A stretch of DNA of 5,320 bases from an uncultured Bacilli bacterium (GTDB lineage Bacteria; Bacillota_I; Bacilli_A; RF39; UBA660). Shown one piece after another: positions 5,261 through 5,320 of the stretch; the stretch's first letter is position 1; every line of letters begins with the position of its first letter. The stretch lies in assembly GCA_934096785.1 (NCBI GenBank), contig CAKONA010000079.1, positions 1 through 5,320 of the forward strand, read 5' to 3'. The position numbers were made by a program, and so were the translations under genes. The notes under the pieces were generated by a model. The model was not told the DNA's origin, searched no databases, and worked only from the letters and a program-made list of their open reading frames with translations.

Positions 5261-5320
5261 ATGAAAAAGATGATTAAACCAATATGTATTTTATTGGTAA
5301 TTGTAGTTGGTTCAATATTA
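5261..5320 (+). CDS. N-terminus of a membrane or exported protein, possibly SecD/SecDF (3' partial)
   Basis: An ATG at 5261 follows the comN-like stop by 1 nt, and GAGGAG (5248-5253) lies 7 nt upstream, so this is a real, coupled start. Only 20 codons are visible: a basic start (MKKMIKP) and then an unbroken hydrophobic stretch (ICILLVIVVGSIL), which is a signal anchor or first membrane helix. In Bacillus, comN lies next to secDF, whose product also starts with a short basic segment and one helix. SecD/SecDF is therefore the leading guess, from context and not from family-specific residues. Any membrane protein or lipoprotein would look the same over this length. Confidence 0.7.
   Translation, partial: MKKMIKPICILLVIVVGSIL

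Overview
This window looks like a piece of a very AT-rich Bacillota (Firmicutes) chromosome. The evidence is a tRNA-sensing T-box leader, Bacillus-like Shine-Dalgarno and promoter sequences, a ComN-family small protein typical of Bacilli-type genomes, and strongly A/T-biased codon use. TGA, TAG and TAA all end genes here, and TGG encodes Trp, so the standard bacterial code applies and not the Mycoplasma code. The exact lineage cannot be read from the sequence; an uncultured gut Bacilli or Bacilli-like group is a reasonable guess. All genes lie on the + strand and are tightly packed.

Region 1 (1-306) is the 3' end of a gene that starts outside the window. It encodes an unrecognised, probably extracytoplasmic beta-rich C-terminus. 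A consensus promoter (303-331) overlaps its stop codon and starts the next unit.

Region 2 (about 338-3843) is a tRNA-Val-responsive operon. A T-box leader with a GUA (Val) specifier triplet, a T-box sequence with UGGU for the ACCA end of tRNA-Val, and overlapping antiterminator and terminator precedes an HD-domain phosphohydrolase gene. That gene overlaps valyl-tRNA synthetase (valS) by 11 nt. The unit ends in a terminator hairpin that contains the valS stop codon. The logic is that uncharged tRNA-Val raises expression of ValRS and, unusually, of the HD hydrolase with it.

Region 3 (3877-4945) holds two tandem paralogous type IV prepilin-like genes, 22 nt apart, followed by a terminator. Both have a class III prepilin leader with Glu at +5 of the mature protein. 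Both have six Cys in matching order with divergent loops between them, suggesting disulfide-bonded pilin or pseudopilin heads.

Region 4 (4987-5320) is a 90-residue ComN-like post-transcriptional regulator gene, followed after 1 nt by the start of a membrane-protein gene cut by the window end. By analogy with the comN-secDF neighbourhood of Bacillus this may be secD/secDF, but only 20 codons are visible. Competence-type pilins beside a ComN homologue suggest a DNA-uptake or pilus theme, but the sequence alone does not prove it. I saw no tRNA, rRNA, CRISPR or insertion sequence.
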